DNA of 64,000 nt from Corynebacterium pollutisoli (GCF_900177745.1 NZ_FXAR01000002.1:1-64000), one strand, 5' to 3'; positions 55,196 through 64,000 are shown, counted from the first letter of the stretch. A program made the numbers and translations. Notes: generated by a model not told the origin, from the letters alone.

Positions 55196-56385
55196 CGGGC
55201 GACGCACTCCTGGGTGCCCACCGGCGCGGTGAGGGCCGCGACGTCGCCGACCTGGCGCTGGACCTCCTCGGCGGTGAGGACGTAACCGGTGTCGGTCTGA
55301 TCCACGCTGGCACCGAAGACCACGCCGAGCACCGCACCCTGGGTGTCGAGCATCGGGCCGCCGGAATTGCCCTGGCGGATGGTGCCGCGGACGGTGTAGG
55401 CGTCACGCTCGACGCGCCCCTCCGCGTAGATGTCGGGGCCCGCGATGAGCAGCTGCTCGCGGATACGCGCGGGGGCCGCCTCGAAGGGGCCGGACTCGGG
55501 GAAGCCCATGACGATGGCGTCGTCGCCCGACTCTGCCGGGGCCGGTGCCCACGGCAGGGCGGGCAGGTTGAGGCCCGGGGAGTGCAGGACGGCGATGTCC
55601 ACGCCCGGGTTGTAGTAGACGACCTCGGCCTCCTTGACGCCCAGCACCGTGTCCAGGCGCACCGACTGGGTGCCCGCGACGACGTGCGCGTTGGTGATGA
55701 CGTAGTCGGGCTCGGTGACGAAGCCGGAGCCCATGAGGCGGCGGAAGCACTGGTCCGAATCGCCCTGGATGTGCACCACCGAGGGGCGCACCCGCTCGAC
55801 GAGGGCGTGGTCGTCGATCTGGATGTTGGGGGCGGCGACGTCCCGGGCGGGTGGCTCGTCGAAGGGGGCGAAGATGGGCGGGAGACCCGATTCGTCGAGA
55901 AGCACGGTGATCCGGGCGGGCAGCTGCTCGAGCCCCGGCGGGGTGTTGCGGTCGACGAACCCGAGGATCGTCGAGTTGCGGATCCCCTGGCTGACGCTGC
56001 CCGTCAGGCCCGTGGCCAGCGGAATCGAGATGAGCCAGATGACCAGCAGGGTGGCGGCGGCGGTGAACAACGCGCCCACGGCCGAGTCGATGGTCTGCGA
56101 GGCGCGCATCCGCATCCGGTCGCGTAACGACGACCCGAGCACCCCGCCGATGAGATTGCCCAGACCGACGAGCATGATGATCGTGCCCAGCCCCAGGAGG
56201 AACCGCAGCGCCACCGACTCGGTGAGCTGCATGACCGGCGGCGCCAGGGCCGCCCCGAGGATGAGTCCCGCCACGACACCGATGGTCGCCAGCACCGAGG
56301 CGAACGCCCCCTGCCGCCAGCCGGTGACGATCGCCGCCACGAGGGCCAGCAGGATGAGACCGTCTACGAGGAGGGCGGGGGTCAC
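55192..56385 (-). CDS. marP: membrane-anchored serine protease MarP
   Basis: The 397-residue protein has four N-terminal membrane helices of the CvpA/colicin V type (residues about 5-120) and an extracytoplasmic trypsin-like domain with the triad His in NAHVV, Asp in GVDIAVLHS and Ser in RQGNSGGPML. MarP protects mycobacteria against acid and oxidative stress by cleaving envelope proteins such as RipA. Cysteines in SDQCFRR and QECVAR may form the regulatory disulfide. The start is GTG 56385. It is last in the nth-tlpA-nudix-marP operon. Confidence 0.92.
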   Translation of the reverse strand: MTPALLVDGLILLALVAAIVTGWRQGAFASVLATIGVVAGLILGAALAPPVMQLTESVALRFLLGLGTIIMLVGLGNLIGGVLGSSLRDRMRMRASQTIDSAVGALFTAAATLLVIWLISIPLATGLTGSVSQGIRNSTILGFVDRNTPPGLEQLPARITVLLDESGLPPIFAPFDEPPARDVAAPNIQIDDHALVERVRPSVVHIQGDSDQCFRRLMGSGFVTEPDYVITNAHVVAGTQSVRLDTVLGVKEAEVVYYNPGVDIAVLHSPGLNLPALPWAPAPAESGDDAIVMGFPESGPFEAAPARIREQLLIAGPDIYAEGRVERDAYTVRGTIRQGNSGGPMLDTQGAVLGVVFGASVDQTDTGYVLTAEEVQRQVGDVAALTAPVGTQECVAR

Positions 56386-56416
56386 GGGGCGATGCGTCCA
56401 ATCAGGGTGTCGTCGG

Positions 56417-57199
56417 TTATCGCAGAAATCTTACCCGGTTGCCCGGGTCCGAATAGCGAGGCTCGTTGTTCCGCGATTTCGCCAGCGTGTCCTGCAGGTC
56501 GAGCGTGGTCTCGCGGTCCCACTCCTGCTCCCAGCCGCCCTGGTGCAGCAGCGCGGAGATGAGCCCCGCGGTGAAACCCCACACCAGGTAGTCGTTGATG
56601 GTGAACGCTGGCCCCTTCCACCCCGACCAGCCGACCATGAGGCGGTTACGCGGGTCGACCAGGTCCGACAGGTAGGCGGGGAAGACGTCGTCGGCCTCGG
56701 TGGGGCTGGCCACCCCGACCTCCCCGGGCGTGTGCCAGTGGCCCAGCACGGGGTGCACCGGGTAGCCGGAGGCCCGGATGTGCACGGGCTCCAGCTCGGC
56801 GACCGGGGTGACCGTGGTGCGGTCCAGGCCGGTCTCCTCCCACGCCTCACGGAGGGCGGCGTCGACCGCGTTGAGGTCGGTGTCGTCGACCCGCCCACCG
56901 GGGAAGGCGATCTGCCCGGAGTGCGAGCGCATCGACGGCGAGCGGTGCGTGAGCAGCAGCGCCGCGTCCTGCGGCGGATCCGCCTGCAGGTGATCCGCCC
57001 CGGAGAAGAGCATGAGCACCGCCGCCGAGCGGTCCGCCTTGACGGGGCCGGACCGCCCGCGGGCGTCGACACCGCGCACGTCGGGGTGGGCACGGGCCCG
57101 GGTGACGTCGCTGAGCAGGGAGCGCATCCAGCGTGGTGCCCGTTCCGGCGCCAGTCGCGTGTTCTCCCCCGGCGAGTCCGGGCCGAAATCCATCCTCAT
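56417..57199 (-). CDS. Nudix hydrolase, CoA pyrophosphatase-like
   Basis: The 260-residue protein has a Nudix box in GGRVDDTDLNAVDAALREAW continuing EETGL, and the preceding HSGQIAFPGGR that marks NudL/CoA pyrophosphatases. It would split CoA derivatives into 4'-phosphopantetheine and 3',5'-ADP; the first acidic residue of the box is aspartate rather than glutamate. It equals Rv3672c. ATG 57199 overlaps the tlpA-like stop as ATGA. Confidence 0.87.
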   Translation of the reverse strand: MRMDFGPDSPGENTRLAPERAPRWMRSLLSDVTRARAHPDVRGVDARGRSGPVKADRSAAVLMLFSGADHLQADPPQDAALLLTHRSPSMRSHSGQIAFPGGRVDDTDLNAVDAALREAWEETGLDRTTVTPVAELEPVHIRASGYPVHPVLGHWHTPGEVGVASPTEADDVFPAYLSDLVDPRNRLMVGWSGWKGPAFTINDYLVWGFTAGLISALLHQGGWEQEWDRETTLDLQDTLAKSRNNEPRYSDPGNRVRFLR

Positions 57200-57795
57200 C
57201 GACCGGTCACCGCCGCCTGCACGGCCTCCTCGATCTCGGCCGCCGACTCGAAGGTCCGCGGGAACATCTGCAGCTGCTCGTCCCCGTCGAAGACCACCGT
57301 GATGGGGATGACGCCGGGCAGGCCGAGCGTGCCGGCGAAGGCGTTGTCGAGGTCCTGGTAGCTCGGCAGGGAGATCCCCAGCTCATCCAGCATCGCGGCC
57401 CCGTTACCGGGGTTGCGGTCCGCGTGGACGCCGACAACCGTGTACTCGGGGTGGGCGGCGGCGAACTCGTCGAAGTACGGCAGCTCGTCGCGGCACGGAC
57501 CGCACCACCAGGCCCACACGTTGGCCACCGTGATGCCCTCCGCCGCCGCCGGGCCGTTCTCCCCGCCGAGGCAGTCGAGGGTGACACCGCCGACCCCGGT
57601 CGCCGGGCAGTCGGGCCGGTCACCGACCTCGGAGAGCAGGGCGTCGGTGGTGAGGGGGCCGGCGTCCTCGGGGGCCTGCGCACCGTTCTCCGGGCCCGGG
57701 TCATTGACGGTGCGCAGCATGACGAACGCGCCCGCCACGACGGCGACGGTGAGGACGACGCCGATGATGACCGTCCACAGGGCCTGCCGATTCAT
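57196..57795 (-). CDS. membrane-anchored thioredoxin-like (TlpA) protein
   Basis: The 199-residue protein has an N-terminal membrane anchor (TVIIGVVLTVAVVAGAFVML) and an extracytoplasmic thioredoxin fold with active site ANVWAWWCGPCRDELPYF. It would reduce or isomerise disulfides in the envelope; MarP next door has candidate disulfide cysteines, and a redox link between them is plausible. ATG 57795 has GGGAGG upstream and overlaps the nth stop as ATGA. It matches Rv3673c. Confidence 0.88.
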   Translation of the reverse strand: MNRQALWTVIIGVVLTVAVVAGAFVMLRTVNDPGPENGAQAPEDAGPLTTDALLSEVGDRPDCPATGVGGVTLDCLGGENGPAAAEGITVANVWAWWCGPCRDELPYFDEFAAAHPEYTVVGVHADRNPGNGAAMLDELGISLPSYQDLDNAFAGTLGLPGVIPITVVFDGDEQLQMFPRTFESAAEIEEAVQAAVTGR

Positions 57796-58481
57796 GCCGC
57801 CACCTCCCGGGAGGGACAGTCCCTCGCGATGACGCACTCGGCGCACGCCGGGCGGCGGGCATGGCACACGCGACGTCCGTGGAAGATCATCCGGTGGGAG
57901 AACATGGTCCACTCCTTCTTCTCGATGCGCTCGGTGAGATCATGCTCGATCCGCAGTACATCGGTCGAATCGGTGAGTATGAGCCGCTGCGCCAGGCGGG
58001 AGACGTGGGTGTCCACCGCCAGCCCGGGCAGACCGAACGCGTTGCCACGGACGACGAGCGCCGTCTTGCGCCCCACCCCGGGCAGGGACACCAGGTCGTC
58101 GAGGTCACGCGGCACCTCGCCGTCGAACCTCGCCATGAGCGCCTCCCCCAGCCCCAGCAGGCTCTTCGCCTTGGCCCGGAAGAAGCCGAGGGGGCGGAGG
58201 ATCTCCTCCAGCTCGGCGGTGTCGGCGGCGGCGAGAGACGCGGGCGTCGGAAAGCGGCGGAACAGCTCCGGGGTGACCTGGTTGACGCGGACATCGGTGG
58301 TCTGGGCCGACAGGACCGTCGCCACCGTCAGTTGGAAGGCGTCGGCGAAGTCGAGCTCGCAGTGTGCGTCCGGGTACTCCTCCGCCAGCTGCCGGTTGAT
58401 CCGGCGGGCTCGGCGGGTGCGCCCCAGGTCAGTCTCGGTGCCGCGGGCGGCGGGGTGGGGGCGTGGGGATCTGACCGGCAT
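57792..58481 (-). CDS. nth: endonuclease III Nth
   Basis: This base-excision-repair glycosylase/AP lyase removes oxidised pyrimidines. The 229-residue protein has the helix-hairpin-helix LPGVGRKTALVV with the catalytic lysine, the aspartate in AVDTHVSRLAQR, and the [4Fe-4S] ligands CHARRPACAECVIARDC (C-x6-C-x2-C-x5-C). ATG 58481 is preferred over 58499 because TAAGCT lies at -13 to -8. It starts the operon nth-tlpA-nudix-marP, divergent from a small membrane protein gene. Confidence 0.95.
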   Translation of the reverse strand: MPVRSPRPHPAARGTETDLGRTRRARRINRQLAEEYPDAHCELDFADAFQLTVATVLSAQTTDVRVNQVTPELFRRFPTPASLAAADTAELEEILRPLGFFRAKAKSLLGLGEALMARFDGEVPRDLDDLVSLPGVGRKTALVVRGNAFGLPGLAVDTHVSRLAQRLILTDSTDVLRIEHDLTERIEKKEWTMFSHRMIFHGRRVCHARRPACAECVIARDCPSREVAA

Positions 58482-58513
58482 ACCGGACAGCTTAGCCACT
58501 ACGATGATTTCCC

Positions 58514-58711
58514 ATGACCGTCGTTCTCGTCGTCGCTGCTCCGATCATCCTCGCCCTCTTCGCCATGCAGATGGAGAAGCTGGAGTCGTGGATCCTGCCG
58601 TCGGCACCTGCGGCCGCCGAGCCCGTCCCCGAGCTTGCCGACGAACCGGGCGGGGACAGGGTCGACAATGACGACAGGGACACCGCCGGGGAAAACACTG
58701 AAGAGATGTGA
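58514..58711 (+). CDS. small single-span membrane protein (Rv3675-like)
   Basis: The 65-residue protein has one N-terminal membrane helix (VVLVVAAPIILALFAMQMEK) and an acidic, proline-containing tail ending NTEEM. The function is unknown. TACGAT lies at -14 to -9 of ATG 58514, within 33 bases of the divergent nth start. It occupies the place of Rv3675, upstream of crp/glxR. Confidence 0.7.
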   Translation: MTVVLVVAAPIILALFAMQMEKLESWILPSAPAAAEPVPELADEPGGDRVDNDDRDTAGENTEEM

Positions 58712-58865
58712 CAAATTTCCCTGAGGTGGCTCACACGTGACCAATTCCACGGTAGGGTGGTAAGGAACACACTGCGCCGAGAGTTACATTTGTGCCCTCA
58801 CCAGGGCCCCACCACCATCCCGTGGGTCCTCCCGGCGCGCCGTCGATAGGACCGAGGAGCGTCAA

Positions 58866-59549
58866 GTGGAAGGTGTACAGGAGATCCTGTCCCGCGCCGG
58901 AATCTTCCAGGGGGTTGATCCGGTTGCCGTGAACAACCTGATCAAGGACATGGAGACCGTCCGTTTCCCCCGTGGAACAACCATCTTCGAGGAAGGCGAA
59001 CCGGGCGACCGTCTCTACATCATCACCGCCGGCAAGGTGAAGCTCGCCCGCCACGCGTCCGACGGCCGGGAGAACCTCCTCACCGTCATGGGCCCCTCCG
59101 ACATGTTCGGCGAACTCTCCATCTTCGACCCGGGCCCGCGCACCTCCTCCGCCGTCTGCGTCACCGAGGTGCAGGCCGCCACCATGAACTCGGAGATGCT
59201 CAGGCAGTGGGTGTCCGACCACCCGGAGATCGCCCAGCAGCTCCTGCGCGTCCTGGCCCGCCGCCTGCGCCGCACCAACGCCTCCCTGGCCGACCTCATC
59301 TTCACCGACGTCCCGGGCCGCGTCGCCAAGACCCTGCTGCAGCTGGCCAACCGCTTCGGCTCCCAGGAGGGTGGCGCCCTGCGCGTCAACCATGACCTCA
59401 CCCAGGAGGAGATCGCCCAGCTCGTCGGTGCCTCCCGTGAGACCGTGAACAAGGCGCTGGCCACCTTCGCCCACCGTGGGTGGATCCGCCTCGAGGGCAA
59501 GTCCGTCCTCATCGTGGACACCGAGTCGCTGGCCAAGCGCGCCCGCTGA
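58866..59549 (+). CDS. glxR: cAMP-dependent global regulator GlxR
   Basis: GlxR is the CRP-family master regulator of carbon metabolism in corynebacteria. The 227-residue protein has a cyclic-nucleotide domain (phosphate-binding cassette [16 protein letters not shown] near residue 81) and a C-terminal winged helix with [20 protein letters not shown]. The start is GTG 58866 with GAGGAGC upstream. Half-sites TGTGA at 58707 and TCACA at 58731 lie upstream but do not form a full operator. Targets in the window probably include sdhCAB/ramB (site at 10666). Confidence 0.97.
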   Translation: MEGVQEILSRAGIFQGVDPVAVNNLIKDMETVRFPRGTTIFEEGEPGDRLYIITAGKVKLARHASDGRENLLTVMGPSDMFGELSIFDPGPRTSSAVCVTEVQAATMNSEMLRQWVSDHPEIAQQLLRVLARRLRRTNASLADLIFTDVPGRVAKTLLQLANRFGSQEGGALRVNHDLTQEEIAQLVGASRETVNKALATFAHRGWIRLEGKSVLIVDTESLAKRAR

Positions 59550-59561
59550 CCCGCAGAAAGA

Positions 59562-59600
59562 GACACCCGCCGCACCTCCTCGGGGAGGGCGGCGGGTGTC
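59562..59600. terminator. bidirectional hairpin between glxR and the metallo-hydrolase gene
   Basis: GACACCCGCCGC (59562-59573) pairs perfectly with GCGGCGGGTGTC (59589-59600), and CCTCC/GGAGG extends the stem inside. It separates two convergent genes. Confidence 0.75.
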
Positions 59601-59619
59601 GCGTGTCCGGGGGCTGCGG

Positions 59620-60435
59620 CTACTTCTGAGCGGCCAGGTAGCGCAGGGCGACGCGGGTCGACTGCTCGGCGGCGTGGCGCAGCACCGGGTCGACATCGTC
59701 GTACATCTCGTCGATGAGCGTCTTGAGGTCGACGTCCTCGCCCAGGCGGGAGTGGACCTCCCGGATCTGGTTGAGGCGGTGCTCACGGCGATCGATGTAC
59801 TTGCGGGCGAAGGCGGAGATGTCCTCGCCCTCGGGGCCGTGGCCCGGCAGCAGGGTGATGCCCTGGCCGCGCTCCTCCAGCAGACGCAGGGTGTCCAGGT
59901 ACTGGCCCAGGTCACCGTCGGTCTCGGAGATCATGGTGGTGTGGCGGCCGGCGATGGTGTCACCGGTGATGATGCCCTCCAGGGTGGACTCCCCCGGCTT
60001 GCCGGACCAGACGAAGAAGCACGCGGAGTCCGCGGTGTGGCCCGGGGTGTGCACGACCTCGATCTGCGGGGTGACGCCGTCGGCGGAGACGATCTCACCG
60101 TCGGTGATCGGGGCGACATCGCCGGCGCAGATGGTGGGATCGAACGCCCGGATGGGGGCGCCGGTGAGCTGGCGGAAGCGGTGCGCACCGTCAGCGTGAT
60201 CCGGGTGGTGGTGGGTCAGCAGGACGAGGCCGACCTTGTCCGCCTTCGCTCCGAGCACATTGAGGTGTCCCTCATCCTCCGGGCCGGGGTCGATGACGAT
60301 GCTGTGGGTGTCACCCTCAGTACGGATGACCCACGAGTTCGTACCCTCCAGGGAGGCGTACCCCGGGTTCGGGCACAGGACGACAGACACGGACTCAGAG
60401 ACCGGTCGAAGCTGGCTGTAGGCAGGATGCTCCAT
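59620..60435 (-). CDS. metallo-beta-lactamase fold hydrolase
   Basis: The 271-residue protein has the metal motif LLTHHHPDHADG, the second histidine in VHTPGHTADS, the bridging aspartate in IITGDTIAG and the last histidine in LLPGHGPEG, so it should bind two zinc ions. It resembles the LACTB2-like hydrolases; the substrate is unknown, and Rv3677c is the mycobacterial counterpart. ATG 60435 is chosen because TAAGCT lies at -13 to -8; the open frame to 60621 has no supporting start. Confidence 0.85.
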   Translation of the reverse strand: MEHPAYSQLRPVSESVSVVLCPNPGYASLEGTNSWVIRTEGDTHSIVIDPGPEDEGHLNVLGAKADKVGLVLLTHHHPDHADGAHRFRQLTGAPIRAFDPTICAGDVAPITDGEIVSADGVTPQIEVVHTPGHTADSACFFVWSGKPGESTLEGIITGDTIAGRHTTMISETDGDLGQYLDTLRLLEERGQGITLLPGHGPEGEDISAFARKYIDRREHRLNQIREVHSRLGEDVDLKTLIDEMYDDVDPVLRHAAEQSTRVALRYLAAQK

Positions 60436-60493
60436 GCGCACCAGCTTAGCCCGGTTGACCCTGCATGCCGAACCGAATGCCCGAGAAAAGGGT

Positions 60494-60955
60494 CTAGTCC
60501 GCGACCTCGACGATGAGCTCGACCTCGACCGGGGCACCGAGCGGGAGTTCTGCGACTCCGACGGCGGAACGGGCGTGCTCCCCGGCCTCCCCGAAGATCT
60601 CACCCATGAGGTTGGACGCACCGTTGACCACGGCCGGCTGGGCCGAGAATCCCGGGGCGGAGGCGACGTAACCGACGATCTTGAGGACGCGGGTCACCTT
60701 GTCGATGCCGACGAGGGCGTCGATCGCGGCCAGGCCGTTGAGGGTCGCGGTGCGGGCGAGACGGGCGGCCTCCTCCTCGGAGACGTCCTCCCCCACCTTG
60801 CCGGTGGCGGCGAGCTGGCCGTCGACGAACGGCAGCTGGCCGGAGGTCCACACCTGGTTGCCGGTGCGGATCGCGGGGACGTAGGCGGCGACGGGGGCGG
60901 CCACCTCGGGCAGGTCGATGCGCAGCTCGGCGAGGCGCTCGGAGACGGTGCTCAT
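60494..60955 (-). CDS. ridA: RidA family deaminase
   Basis: The 153-residue protein has the RidA/YjgF pattern: VPAIRTGNQVWTSGQLPFVD, GKVGEDVSEEEAARLARTATLNGL and the C-terminal LPLGAPVEVELIVEVAD. Members hydrolyse reactive 2-aminoacrylate and other imines; this longer form matches Rv3678c. ATG 60955 shares a base with the DUF4177 stop (TGATG), so it is translated after that gene. The longer frame reported upstream runs through DUF4177 and whcA out of frame and is not used. Confidence 0.88.
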   Translation of the reverse strand: MSTVSERLAELRIDLPEVAAPVAAYVPAIRTGNQVWTSGQLPFVDGQLAATGKVGEDVSEEEAARLARTATLNGLAAIDALVGIDKVTRVLKIVGYVASAPGFSAQPAVVNGASNLMGEIFGEAGEHARSAVGVAELPLGAPVEVELIVEVAD

Positions 60956-61110
60956 CAGTTCTTCTCCCGCTTCATGTAGGCGACGACATTCTCCGGGTTC
61001 GGCCCCGGGATGACGGTGACGAGCTCCCAGCCGTCCTCGCCCCAGGTGTCGAGGATCTGCTTCGTGGCGTGGCTGAGCAGCGGAACAGTGGCGTATTCCC
61101 AATTGGTCAT
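60955..61110 (-). CDS. DUF4177 small protein
   Basis: The 51-residue protein starts MTNWEYATVPLLSHATKQIL and continues DTWGEDGWELVTVIPG, the standard DUF4177 sequence (Rv3678A-like). The function is unknown. TACTGT lies at -12 to -7 of ATG 61110, so it is probably leaderless and leads a two-gene unit with ridA. Confidence 0.85.
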   Translation of the reverse strand: MTNWEYATVPLLSHATKQILDTWGEDGWELVTVIPGPNPENVVAYMKREKN

Positions 61111-61128
61111 GGCACCACAGTACCCGGG

Positions 61129-61467
61129 TCAGATGCCGTTGAGTTCCCCACCGGAGGACAGGTACTCGGCCCAGTTGGTGATGTGCGGGTTCTTGCGCAG
61201 CAGCGCACGACGCTGGCGCTCCGTGAGGCCGCCCCACACGCCGAACTCGACCTTGTTGTCGAGGGCGTCGGCCCGGCATTCGGTGACCACCGGGCAGTGG
61301 CGGCAGATGACGGCGGCCTTGCGCTGCTCCGCGCCGCGGACGAACAGCGCGTCCGGATCGCCGGCGCGACACTTGGCGTGAGTGATCCACTCACCGCGCT
61401 CGTAACAGACGGGCTGCTGCTGCTCGAACGGGGAACGGAAGGACTCTCCAGCGAGCGGGGTTGCCAT
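61129..61467 (-). CDS. whcA: WhiB-family redox regulator WhcA (WhiB4-like)
   Basis: The 112-residue protein has cysteines 33, 55, 58 and 64 (C-x21-C-x2-C-x5-C) to hold a [4Fe-4S] cluster, followed by the WhiB turn GVWGGLTERQRRAL. In C. glutamicum WhcA lies next to a penicillin-binding protein and represses oxidative-stress genes; the position here is the same. An extra cysteine is at 21. ATG 61467 is chosen because GGAGAG lies 5-10 bases upstream; the open frame begins with a TTG at 61479. Confidence 0.92.
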   Translation of the reverse strand: MATPLAGESFRSPFEQQQPVCYERGEWITHAKCRAGDPDALFVRGAEQRKAAVICRHCPVVTECRADALDNKVEFGVWGGLTERQRRALLRKNPHITNWAEYLSSGGELNGI

Positions 61468-61614
61468 CGTGCTCTCCAATCAGACAGGCCGGAAGTGGCG
61501 GGGTCTTTCTGCGTGTAAGTGTATTCACAGCCTTAACACTAAGTCGAATACGTCACACTTCCAGGGGCAATCAATAGTTCCCTCCACCCCCCTCCACTGC
61601 GTAGGGTAAGGGGC

Positions 61615-64000
61615 GTGTCTGTGTCGAAATCCTTGGCCAATATCACCGCCGCCGCCATTGTCGCAGGTGTAGCGGGTGCCCTCGCCCTCGCCCCCGTCGC
61701 GGGCATCTCCGGCGTGGGCATCGCGAGAACCAACGAGACGATGCAGTCGAACCTCGCGGACCTCACCGACGGCACCACCCCCGGGGTCACCACCATCACC
61801 GACTCCACCGGCCAGCCGATGGCCTGGCTGTACAACCAGCGCCGCTACCCGGTGAGTAACGAGCAGATCTCGCAGCACATGAAGGACGCGATCGTCGCCA
61901 TCGAGGATCACCGCTTCTACGAGCACGACGGCGTCGACATCCAGGGCACCGTCCGCGCCATGGCCACCAACGTGCTGGCCGGCGGCGTCGAGCAGGGCGC
62001 GTCGACGATCAACCAGCAGTACGTGAAGAACTACCTGCTGTTCATCGACGCGGAGAACGAGGCGGAGCAGGCCGCCGCCGTCGAGCAGTCCATCCCCCGC
62101 AAGCTGCGGGAGATGCGCATGGCCTCCGACCTGGACCGCAATCTGTCCAAGGACGACATCCTCACCCGCTACCTCAACCTGGTGCCCTTCGGTAACCGCT
62201 CCTTCGGCATCGAGGCGGCGGCCCGCACCTACTTCGGCATCAGCGCCGCGGAGCTCAGCGTCCCGCAGTCCGCGCTGCTGGCGGGCATGGTCCAGTCCTC
62301 GGAGTACCTCAACCCGTACACCAACCCTGACGGGGCCACGCAGCGCCGCGACACGGTGCTGCGCGCGATGGCCAACCAGGGGGTCATCACCGCCGAGCAG
62401 GCCGACGCCCACATCGCCGAACCACTCGGCGTGCTGGAGTCCCCCGCCACCCTGCCCAACGGCTGCATCGCCGCCGGGGACCGCGGTTTCTTCTGCGACT
62501 ACGCCCTCACCTACCTCGAGTCGAAGGGCGTGGAGAAGGAACGCCTCATGGAGGGCGGCTACACCATCACCACCACCCTCGACCCGCAGGTGCAGGACGC
62601 GGCCCGCGCGGCCGTCTCCCGCAACGTCGACCCCATGACCACCGGTGTCGCCGAGGTGATGAACGTCGTCGAGCCGGGCACCGAGTCCCGCGACATCCTC
62701 GCCATGACCTCCTCCCGCAATTACGGCCTCAACCTCGACGCGGGTGAGACCGTCCTGCCGCAGCCCAGCTCCCTGGTGGGCAACGGCGCAGGCTCGGTGT
62801 TCAAGGTGTTCACCGCCGCCGCGGCCATCGAGCAGGGCATGGGTCTGGAGACGGTCCTCGACGTCCCCGACCGCTACGAGGCCGAGGGCCTGGGCACCGG
62901 CGGCGCCCGGAACTGCCCGCCGAACACCTACTGCGTGGAGAACGCCGGCAACTACAAGGACCAGATGACGCTGCGTGAGGCGCTGGCCCACTCCCCGAAC
63001 ACCACGTTCATCCAGCTCATCGAGCAGGTGGGCGTGCCGGCCGTGGTGGACATGTCCGTCAAACTCGGTCTGCGCAGCTACGAGGTGCCCGGCACCTTCG
63101 ACGGGGAGAGCTCCATCGCGGAGTACATGAAGAACGCCAACCTCGGCTCCTACACCCTGGGCCCCACCGCGGTGAACCCGCTCGAGCTGTCCAACGTCGG
63201 CGCCACCCTGGCCTCCGGGGGCCGCTGGTGCGAGCCGAACCCCATCGTCTCGGTCACCGACCGGGAGGGCCAGGAGATCTTCCTCGAGCGCCCCGCCTGC
63301 GAGCAGGCCCTTGACTCGGGTGTGGCGAACGCCCTCGCCGGCGGCATGGCCGAGGACCTCATCACCGGTACCGGCGCCCGCGCGGCGAACGTCACCGGCT
63401 GGGGTGGGCAGGCCGCCGCCAAGACGGGTACCACCGAGTCACACCTGTCTTCGGCGTTCCTGGGCTTCAACAGCGGTTTCGCGGCGGCACCGTACATCTA
63501 CAACGACGGCACCAGCTCCTCCCCGCTGTGCACCTCCCCGGTGCGCCAGTGCGGTTCGGGTGATCTCTTCGGTGGCCGGGAGGCCGCGGAGTCGTGGTTC
63601 CAGACCGCCAACCAGGTGCCCGCCGCCCTCAACGGGGGCCTGGCCGGGCATGATCCCAAGTACGATCTCGGCACCACGCACGGTGTCCTCGCCGAGGTGG
63701 TGGGCATGACCGAGCAGCAGGCGCGGTCCACCCTCGAGGGGCAGGGCTACCGGGTGGAGGTCCGTACCGTCGACGGCACCCAGCCGCGGGGCCGCGTCGA
63801 GCGGGCCCTCAACCAGGGCATCCTCGAGCCGGGCAGCACGGTCATCATCGAGCTCTCCCGCGGCGTCACCCAGGCTCCGGCCCCGCAGCCGGCCCCCGCG
63901 CCGCGTCAGCCGTCGCAGTCTCCCCCGCCGATCCCCCAGATCCCGGACCTCACGCAGGAGGACATCGACGAGATGACCAACCAGCTGCGTGACGCCCTGG
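61615..64000 (+). CDS. class A penicillin-binding protein with PASTA domain, cut by window end
   Basis: This bifunctional enzyme polymerises and cross-links peptidoglycan outside the membrane. At least 795 residues are present: an N-terminal membrane anchor (NITAAAIVAGVAGALALAP), a GT51 glycosyltransferase domain (AIEDHRFYEHDGVD, GASTINQQYVKNYLL), a transpeptidase domain with SVFK, HSPNTTFIQ and AAKTGTTESH, a single PASTA domain (MTEQQARSTLEGQGYRVEV) and a proline-rich tail. GTG 61615 has TAGGGT at -13 to -8. It corresponds to PonA2 (Rv3682) and C. glutamicum Pbp1a. No stop is reached. Confidence 0.95.
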   Translation, partial: MSVSKSLANITAAAIVAGVAGALALAPVAGISGVGIARTNETMQSNLADLTDGTTPGVTTITDSTGQPMAWLYNQRRYPVSNEQISQHMKDAIVAIEDHRFYEHDGVDIQGTVRAMATNVLAGGVEQGASTINQQYVKNYLLFIDAENEAEQAAAVEQSIPRKLREMRMASDLDRNLSKDDILTRYLNLVPFGNRSFGIEAAARTYFGISAAELSVPQSALLAGMVQSSEYLNPYTNPDGATQRRDTVLRAMANQGVITAEQADAHIAEPLGVLESPATLPNGCIAAGDRGFFCDYALTYLESKGVEKERLMEGGYTITTTLDPQVQDAARAAVSRNVDPMTTGVAEVMNVVEPGTESRDILAMTSSRNYGLNLDAGETVLPQPSSLVGNGAGSVFKVFTAAAAIEQGMGLETVLDVPDRYEAEGLGTGGARNCPPNTYCVENAGNYKDQMTLREALAHSPNTTFIQLIEQVGVPAVVDMSVKLGLRSYEVPGTFDGESSIAEYMKNANLGSYTLGPTAVNPLELSNVGATLASGGRWCEPNPIVSVTDREGQEIFLERPACEQALDSGVANALAGGMAEDLITGTGARAANVTGWGGQAAAKTGTTESHLSSAFLGFNSGFAAAPYIYNDGTSSSPLCTSPVRQCGSGDLFGGREAAESWFQTANQVPAALNGGLAGHDPKYDLGTTHGVLAEVVGMTEQQARSTLEGQGYRVEVRTVDGTQPRGRVERALNQGILEPGSTVIIELSRGVTQAPAPQPAPAPRQPSQSPPPIPQIPDLTQEDIDEMTNQLRDAL

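Noticed and set aside
58701-58740. A full GlxR operator upstream of glxR
   Set aside because: The TGTGA and TCACA half-sites are 19 bases apart rather than 6, so they do not make one site.

Overview
The window is a 64 kb piece of a high-GC Corynebacterium chromosome, on the evidence of gene content and order. It carries glxR, whcA, a ramB/sdhCAB pair that is divergently transcribed, a corynomycolyltransferase, the fused rmlCD gene and a long collinearity with Mycobacterium (topA, cspA, helicase, tad pilus genes, 6C RNA, ephE, marP, nudix, tlpA, nth, crp/glxR, ridA, whiB4, ponA2). No phage, insertion sequence, integrase, rRNA operon or CRISPR array was seen.

Layout. 1-6.9 kb: murB, a DUF2505 gene, a methyltransferase, an LmeA-like gene, and a minus-strand operon (29-residue membrane microprotein, DUF445, helical surface-type protein, DUF2516, catalytically dead DeoC relative). 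6.5-15 kb: central carbon and respiration block sdhCAB, ramB, lpd, plus a 36-residue peptide gene facing a mycolyltransferase. 15.3-19.9 kb: mycolyltransferase, prolyl oligopeptidase, M1 aminopeptidase. 19.9-27.7 kb: envelope polysaccharide block (flippase-like protein, rmlB, rmlCD, rmlA, two GT2 enzymes, DUF2304, GalE). 27.8-34.5 kb: secreted SGNH hydrolase, acyl-CoA ligase, rhodanese, and an Ehu-type ectoine/amino-acid ABC importer. 34.9-44.7 kb: tRNA-Thr(CGU), holB, membrane adenylate cyclase, two lysoplasmalogenase-like genes, topA, dedA, cspA. 45-51.6 kb: MrfA-type helicase and a compact tad/flp pilus operon. 51.6-61.5 kb: 6C small RNA, HAD phosphatase, ephE, marP, nudix, thioredoxin-like protein, nth, glxR, metallo-hydrolase, ridA, DUF4177, whcA. 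61.6 kb to the end: a class A penicillin-binding protein cut off by the window edge.

Functional themes. cAMP control can be traced inside the window: the adenylate cyclase makes the ligand, GlxR binds it, and a near-consensus GlxR site plus a RamB-like site lie between sdhCAB and ramB. Envelope assembly is the other theme (MurB, PBP, mycolyltransferase, rhamnose and galactose sugar nucleotides, polyprenyl-phosphate glycosyltransferase, MarP). Many starts carry TANNNT exactly 8-13 nt upstream of ATG/GTG, the mark of leaderless mRNAs.

Most worth a second look: a dispersed 13-bp motif GGCGTCGANAAGC (15 exact copies, mixed frames and strands), paired DnaA boxes at an identical 41-bp spacing in two intergenic regions, a cluster of TCGTAATTACGA palindromes, a 36-residue peptide opposite a mycolyltransferase, a 29-residue leaderless membrane microprotein, and a DeoC homologue without its catalytic residues.
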